From contig CANIVT010000005.1 of assembly GCA_947471565.1 (NCBI GenBank), forward strand, positions 73,014-108,111: a DNA stretch of 35,098 bases, given 5' to 3'. Below the pieces are notes generated by a model. That model made no database searches, was not told the origin of the DNA, and saw nothing but the letters and a program-made list of their open reading frames with translations. Shown here in pieces: positions 32,818 to 35,098 of the stretch (the first letter of the stretch is position 1; each line of letters begins with the position of its first letter). The stretch is from Spartobacteria bacterium (lineage in GTDB: Bacteria > Verrucomicrobiota > Verrucomicrobiia > Chthoniobacterales > UBA6821). Both the position numbers and the translations under genes were made by a program.

Positions 32818-33193
32818 AACAGAGGAGAAACTGAGTCGAAGGTCAAGAGACGAGGGGCTAAAAAAGCTGAAACAGATAAGGCTGCAAAAGGCTCACAAAA
32901 AGGGAGCCACTGACTTGAGGGGAGATGTCCGGATAATGCTGCCGCCCTTGGCAACCGTAAGTGGTTTTACCAGCGGGGGTTCTGGATGGCGGGGCTGTAT
33001 GCTCACGAAAAGCAGGAGGCCGACTTGTTCAAAAATAATCGAACTCCGCGTTTGTTCAACTGGAAATGAACAAGGAGAGCGAATGCCCTAGTGAAAAGAT
33101 GTAACCCAAACCGTAGGCAAAGACCTTGGATGTGGCCGCGAAGCGGGGCGCGCCCGCCACCGCTTCCAGAAGAAAGCGGCGTCAAACCCAGGA
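32818..33193. other. 376-base gap: heptads, no gene
   Basis: At 32835-32855 are GTCGAAG, GTCAAGA and GACGAGG in register, close to the start of the gene at 32817. At 33136-33155 the sequence forms CCGC-GAA-GCGG and the palindrome GGGCGCGCCC. The rest shows no coding signal I can support. Confidence 0.55.
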
Positions 33194-33472
33194 TCAGAGT
33201 CTGCGGATCTGATCGTGATTCATCACATCAAAGAGAATGATCTCTTCCTCGGTGATTCGCATGACTAATCTCCATCTGAGATCTAATCTGGCCTCGAGAA
33301 ACGCACTGCCGTGCAGTCTGCGAAATCCATATCCAGAGTGTGCATGGGGATTACCCATCAGCTCGGGTAGGGCAATGATGATATCTATGATCTGCAGCCG
33401 CTGTTTCGCGGAAAGTGTCCGCCAGGTTTTTCTGAATCGCGTGACTGCAAGGATGGGTCTCTGCCCGCACAT
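33194..33472 (-). CDS. RelE/ParE-superfamily toxin
   Basis: 92 residues. The RelE-fold pattern is visible: an N-terminal helix pair (FRKTWRTLSAKQRLQIIDII), then GFRRLHGSAFLEARLDLRWRLVMRI, the beta-sheet with the conserved arginines, and EEIILFDVMNHDQIRRL, the usual C-terminal strand with HDxIxR. Likely a ribosome-dependent mRNA endonuclease or gyrase inhibitor; which cannot be told. It follows the Phd-like antitoxin by three bases. ATG 33472. Confident on superfamily, not on activity. Confidence 0.82.
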   Translation of the reverse strand: MCGQRPILAVTRFRKTWRTLSAKQRLQIIDIIIALPELMGNPHAHSGYGFRRLHGSAFLEARLDLRWRLVMRITEEEIILFDVMNHDQIRRL

Positions 33473-33475
33473 TCC

Positions 33476-33748
33476 TTACCAGGTCTTTAGTTGGGACGCA
33501 GCTTCAGATCCGGTGGCTCCAAGGTGGAGCAGTTTGGTCTCCTTCCTCTCCTGCTCGATTTCCCTGTCAAATTCGCTCAAGGCATCGGCCGGCACCTCAG
33601 GATGCAAACTTAAATCCTCCTCGGTAACTCTCATAAGCGTTACAGCAGGTCGTGAGCCTCGCATGATGAGTACCTGCTCTCCCAACTCGACCGCCTCTAT
33701 CAAGGAGCTAAGCTGGGCTTTAGCCTGGGAAACATTGACTAGCTTCAT
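33476..33748 (-). CDS. Phd/YefM-family antitoxin
   Basis: 90 residues. MKLVNVSQAKAQLSSLIEAV followed by GEQVLIMRGSRPAVTLM is the standard Phd/YefM DNA-binding fold; the C-terminal half (about 50-90) is acidic and helical and should bind the toxin encoded next. First gene of the pair. A perfect TTGACA promoter is placed so that its start site falls at the ATG (33748). GGTC/GACC half-sites in the promoter are likely operator. Confidence 0.88.
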   Translation of the reverse strand: MKLVNVSQAKAQLSSLIEAVELGEQVLIMRGSRPAVTLMRVTEEDLSLHPEVPADALSEFDREIEQERKETKLLHLGATGSEAASQLKTW

Positions 33749-33754
33749 GGTCTT

Positions 33755-33783
33755 AAAATAGGACCAGGATGGAGGTCTGTCAA
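33755..33783 (-). promoter_or_regulatory. Promoter and operator candidate of the Phd-RelE pair; predicted leaderless
   Basis: Minus strand: TTGACA (33778-33783), 17-base spacer, TATTTT (33755-33760); the predicted start is about 33748, the A of ATG. GGTC at 33749-33752, GACC at 33762-33765 and GGTC at 33774-33777 are alternately inverted half-sites 8-9 bases apart, covering the start site and spacer. Confidence 0.65.
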
Positions 33784-33834
33784 GAAGTCGATAAGAGAAG
33801 ACGGGTAACAGTCGTAAAAGGTGGGAAAACAGAA

Positions 33835-33869
33835 GTCAGCGGTCGGAAGTTAGCGGGCGGAGGGCGGAG
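33835..33869. repeat. Heptamer tract upstream of the Phd-RelE pair
   Basis: Five heptads in register: GTCAGCG, GTCGGAA, GTTAGCG, GGCGGAG, GGCGGAG, about 50 bases upstream of the -35. The surrounding gap (33749-34178, 430 bases) otherwise contains the promoters of the two divergent antitoxin operons and no gene I can support. Confidence 0.7.
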
Positions 33870-34143
33870 GAAAACGTCTCGCTCCCATGTTTGGGAAGCG
33901 TCAGCAATCTCTGTATTTCGGCCATCTGATATTGTGTATTGCATGCAAAACGCAATCTGTAAATACGTTTTATGAATGAGAGACGCGGGGGACAAGGTGG
34001 GGAGGTTGGCTTCAGCCAAAGAGTCTATCGAAATCGTTATGGGATCCTATCCATGCCAACCCTCAGGCAAATCTCCCCTCCCCACTCTCTGCATCACTCT
34101 CGGGATACAGGGTTTGGCTTGTCGGGTGTTAAGTGTCATTAAC

Positions 34144-34178
34144 TTGACGCGTATCACGATTGTGATAGATTATCTATC
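34144..34178 (+). promoter_or_regulatory. Promoter with overlapping inverted repeats before phd-vapC; predicted leaderless
   Basis: TTGACG (34144-34149) and a weaker GATTAT (34168-34173) with 18-base spacing; predicted start at about the ATG (34179). Two overlapping inverted repeats cover it: TATCAC-N4-GTGATA (34152-34167) and GATAGA-N3-TCTATC (34164-34178), ending directly at the start codon. Probably the antitoxin-toxin operator. Confidence 0.6.
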
Positions 34179-34424
34179 ATGAAGACAGCCACGGTTGCCG
34201 ATCTCCGGAACAATTTTGCAACCCTATCCCGCTGGGTGCATGGAGGGGAATCCATCATCATCACAAAGCGCGGCATACCCTTTGCCACGGTCTCCCCCGT
34301 GAAGCACAGAAAGAAGCCCCTTAAATCGGTGAATCGTCTGGAACGTCTGAAGAAACTTTTCCCCTCCGGTCCCGTCAAAGGGGATGTCCGCGAGGTGATC
34401 GATATTGAGCGTGGCAACACATGA
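34179..34424 (+). CDS. Phd/YefM-family antitoxin
   Basis: 81 residues. MKTATVADLRNNFATLSRWV and GGESIIITKRGIPFATVSPV form the Phd/YefM-type DNA-binding fold; the basic and then acidic C-terminal region (about 45-81) would contact the toxin. It overlaps the downstream vapC by four bases (ATGA). It likely represses its own promoter through the two inverted repeats just upstream. Together with the PIN-domain gene it forms a VapBC-type unit with a Phd-like antitoxin. Confidence 0.9.
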   Translation: MKTATVADLRNNFATLSRWVHGGESIIITKRGIPFATVSPVKHRKKPLKSVNRLERLKKLFPSGPVKGDVREVIDIERGNT

Positions 34425-34858
34425 GGATCGGATACGCCGATACTGGAGTGATGGTGAAGGGTTATGTTCTTGAGTCCGACTCGGAAGCGGCAATCGGCAT
34501 CCTGAATTCCCTCGGAGAGTATCTCCTCTATTCCCATCTCCATTCAATAGAGATACCGAACGCCATCCGATTGAAACGCTTCCGGGGCGAGATCACCAAG
34601 CCCCAGGAGATTGCGGCAAACCGCGCCTTTCTTTCCGATATCGAGTCGGGCGTTCTGACTCACTGCGATTACGATCTTGGGGAGGTATTTCTGCTTGCCG
34701 AACGCCTCTCCGCAAAACACTCCGCCACCATAGGAAGCCGTAGTCTTGACCTGCTCCATATCGCCGCAGCCCTTGAATCCGGCGCCACTCACTTTGCCTC
34801 CCTAGACGTACGCCAGAGAAGGGTAGCCACATTGAGCGGACTGAAGCTTCTTCCCTAG
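34421..34858 (+). CDS. vapC: PIN-domain toxin, VapC family
   Basis: 145 residues. PIN-domain acidic residues: D7 in YADTGV, E44 in HSIEIPNA, D110 in SRSLDLLHIAAA and D129 near the C-terminus (FASLDVRQ). Predicted magnesium-dependent endoribonuclease, held by the preceding antitoxin. Start ATG 34421 overlaps the antitoxin stop as ATGA. Only weakly similar to the other VapC at 8.2 kb, so a separate acquisition. The two convergent PIN genes at the right edge are separated by 85 bases without a clear terminator. Confidence 0.9.
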   Translation: MRIGYADTGVMVKGYVLESDSEAAIGILNSLGEYLLYSHLHSIEIPNAIRLKRFRGEITKPQEIAANRAFLSDIESGVLTHCDYDLGEVFLLAERLSAKHSATIGSRSLDLLHIAAALESGATHFASLDVRQRRVATLSGLKLLP

Positions 34859-34943
34859 CGAAGCGCTTTAACGGCTTACAATCAACGGCCGGACAAGCAA
34901 ACCTGAACCGAACTCGTGAATCGAGACCTTGGGAAGTAGCCCA

Positions 34944-35098
34944 TCAATCCTTGAGAATCTCAAGAAATCCCGCAGGAGAATAGACTGTGACTCCTTCGCG
35001 GCGCCGCGCCGGATAATGCTTTTCATTGCCAGTCACAAGCGGGGCTTGGGCAGCCAAAGCAACCTCCCGGTGTCCTTGTGTCACAGGGCGGAACGTTC
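34944..35098 (-). CDS. PIN-domain protein, C-terminal part (continues beyond the right edge)
   Basis: Translated directly; only the last 51 codons are in the window, with TGA at 34944-34946. The sequence runs through REVALAAQAPLVTGNEKHYP and ends VYSPAGFLEILKD. VTGNExHYP with a following SPAEFL-like end is typical of the C-terminus of PIN-domain toxins, in which the TGNxxH segment carries active-site residues. Its antitoxin would lie to the right, outside the window. Confidence 0.85.
   Translation of the reverse strand, partial: TFRPVTQGHREVALAAQAPLVTGNEKHYPARRREGVTVYSPAGFLEILKD

Noticed and set aside
33003-33185. 60-codon minus-strand frame before the RelE-like gene region
   Set aside because: No motif, GC palindromes inside, and no plausible partner.

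Overview
The window (35,098 bases) is almost entirely one surface-polysaccharide locus, read right to left on the minus strand from about 31.7 kb to the left edge, followed on the right by a block of small toxin-antitoxin-like modules. The machinery (undecaprenyl-phosphate sugar transferase, oligosaccharide flippase, Wzy-like polymerase, UDP-galactopyranose mutase) fits a Gram-negative bacterium making a capsule, O-antigen or exopolysaccharide. The phylum cannot be fixed from this window. The abundance of short tandem-repeat tracts, the near absence of Shine-Dalgarno motifs and the GbsR-type regulator are compatible with a PVC-group (for example Verrucomicrobiota-like) environmental bacterium; that is a weak inference.

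Layout. 0-8.1 kb: initiating sugar-phosphate transferase (truncated by the left edge), GT4 glycosyltransferase, DUF218/YdcF-like protein, GT4, GT2, WcaF-like acetyltransferase, two GT4s. 8.2-8.9 kb: a VapBC module with its own promoter. 9.1-12.1 kb: GT4 and Wzy-like polymerase. 12.1-12.65 kb: DUF2442/DUF4160 pair, then a 20-copy octamer array. 12.9-24.2 kb: GT4, three membrane acyltransferases interleaved with a GT4, two more GT4s, GT2, GT8-like, GT2. 24.3-30.8 kb: GT4, an unrecognised protein, UDP-galactopyranose mutase, a fourth membrane acyltransferase, ABC-type flippase. 31.2-31.7 kb: MarR/GbsR-like regulator. 32.2-35.1 kb: an uncharacterised overlapping pair, a RelE-like/Phd pair, a Phd/VapC pair and the C-terminus of another PIN-domain protein.

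How it works together (inference): the transferase at the left end loads the first sugar on undecaprenyl phosphate, about 15 glycosyltransferases extend it (galactofuranose is likely, given the mutase), five acyltransferases decorate it, the ABC protein flips it and the Wzy-like protein polymerises it. No chain-length regulator or outer-membrane export protein is visible, so the locus probably continues to the left. Many genes overlap by 1-23 bases, implying translational coupling.

The most unusual signal is a family of degenerate heptamer/octamer tracts (cores such as CTTCGAC/GTCGAAG, GGAAAGT, GCTGAAG, TTCACACC, GCTAGGA). They lie in intergenic regions, upstream of four of the toxin-antitoxin-like operons, and in frame inside at least five glycosyltransferase genes, where they add 28-62-residue linkers at domain boundaries or loops. 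Some copies are bounded by inverted heptad arrays, so they look like small palindromic elements. Tracts also supply the stop codons of several genes. A second unusual signal is that three toxin-antitoxin operons have promoters placed so that transcription should start at or next to the ATG (leaderless mRNAs).
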